15,296 bases of DNA from CAZKDV01 sp964551645 (lineage in GTDB: Bacteria; Bacteroidota; Bacteroidia; Bacteroidales; DTU049). Position 1 is the first letter of the stretch, and the number at the start of each line of letters is the position of its first letter. The notes beneath the pieces are model-generated. The model had not been told where the DNA came from, made no database searches, and saw only the letters and a list, made by a program, of their open reading frames with translations. This document shows positions 14,623-15,296 of the stretch, in pieces. A program made the translations under genes and the position numbers. The DNA is taken from assembly GCA_964551645.1 (NCBI GenBank), contig CAZKDV010000057.1, positions 1-15,296 of the forward strand, written 5' to 3'.

Positions 14623-14660
14623 TTGTAAAAAAGTTTACAAGAAAAAAATAAGTTCTTTGA
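14623..14660 (+). promoter_or_regulatory. rRNA leader boxB-like hairpin and boxA antitermination site
   Basis: A perfect hairpin TTGTAAA (14623-14629), loop AAAG, TTTACAA (14634-14640) is followed 10 nt later by AGTTCTTTGA (14651-14660). The latter resembles boxA of rRNA leaders (TGCTCTTTA in E. coli), which loads the NusB/NusE complex to protect rRNA transcription from early termination. The boxB-then-boxA order equals that of E. coli rrn leaders. Confidence 0.55.
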
Positions 14661-14755
14661 GATATTGAAGCAAGATATAAAGAAGTAAGTGTTCCAAATT
14701 ATCGAAAGAAATTTGAGATGAAAATTTAAATCCAGAGCATTTAAGATCAATTTTT

Positions 14756-15296
<541 letters not shown>

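Noticed and set aside
14303..14750. Two minus-strand ORFs over the rRNA promoter and leader
   Set aside because: They are Phe/Leu-rich translations of poly-A tracts, antisense to the rRNA promoters.

Overview
The window reads as ordinary chromosome from an AT-rich member of the Bacteroidota, probably Bacteroidales or a close relative. Four observations support this. The partial 16S rRNA at the right edge looks Bacteroidota-like. Several promoters fit the TTTG / TAnnTTTG pattern specific to this phylum, and Shine-Dalgarno sequences are absent. A lipoprotein carries an acidic stretch just after its lipobox Cys. Several genes (the YfhO-type membrane protein, an Mrp without CxxC, and a pseudouridine synthase with a long basic N-terminus) have forms I associate with Bacteroidota.

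Layout. Positions 1-373 hold no convincing gene, only a short tandem repeat that contains a leftward promoter. From 374 to 6144 all genes lie on the minus strand. In transcription order they are an RsuA/RluB-type pseudouridine synthase (interrupted by a 10-N assembly gap), a small membrane-anchored unknown, an Mrp/ApbC Fe-S carrier ATPase, a NifU C-terminal-domain protein and, after a 218-bp gap, a large YfhO-family membrane protein. Positions 6145-6930 are a decayed intergenic zone. It holds a 202-bp element bounded by 13-bp perfect inverted repeats and a broken N-terminal remnant of an IS5-like transposase. Then follow a plus-strand surface lipoprotein (6931-8706), a bidirectional terminator, and a minus-strand pair (a secreted unknown and RdgB/HAM1). 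From 10852 onward everything is on the plus strand: tRNA-Leu(UAG), trigger factor, ClpP, ClpX, and the start of an rRNA operon with two tandem promoters and a boxA-type leader.

How the genes fit together. Trigger factor, ClpP and ClpX form the familiar protein folding and quality-control cluster. No separate promoter is visible for it, so it may be transcribed by read-through from the tRNA-Leu promoter. Mrp and the NifU-like protein are both Fe-S cluster carriers and sit 27 bp apart. RdgB cleans the nucleotide pool.

I see no obviously new multi-gene system. The points most worth a second look are the missing catalytic motif beside the assembly gap in the pseudouridine synthase, the MITE-like element abutting an IS5 remnant that carries a precise 51-nt insertion, the terminator arm embedded in the end of rdgB, and the twin rRNA promoters with a boxB-like hairpin before boxA.
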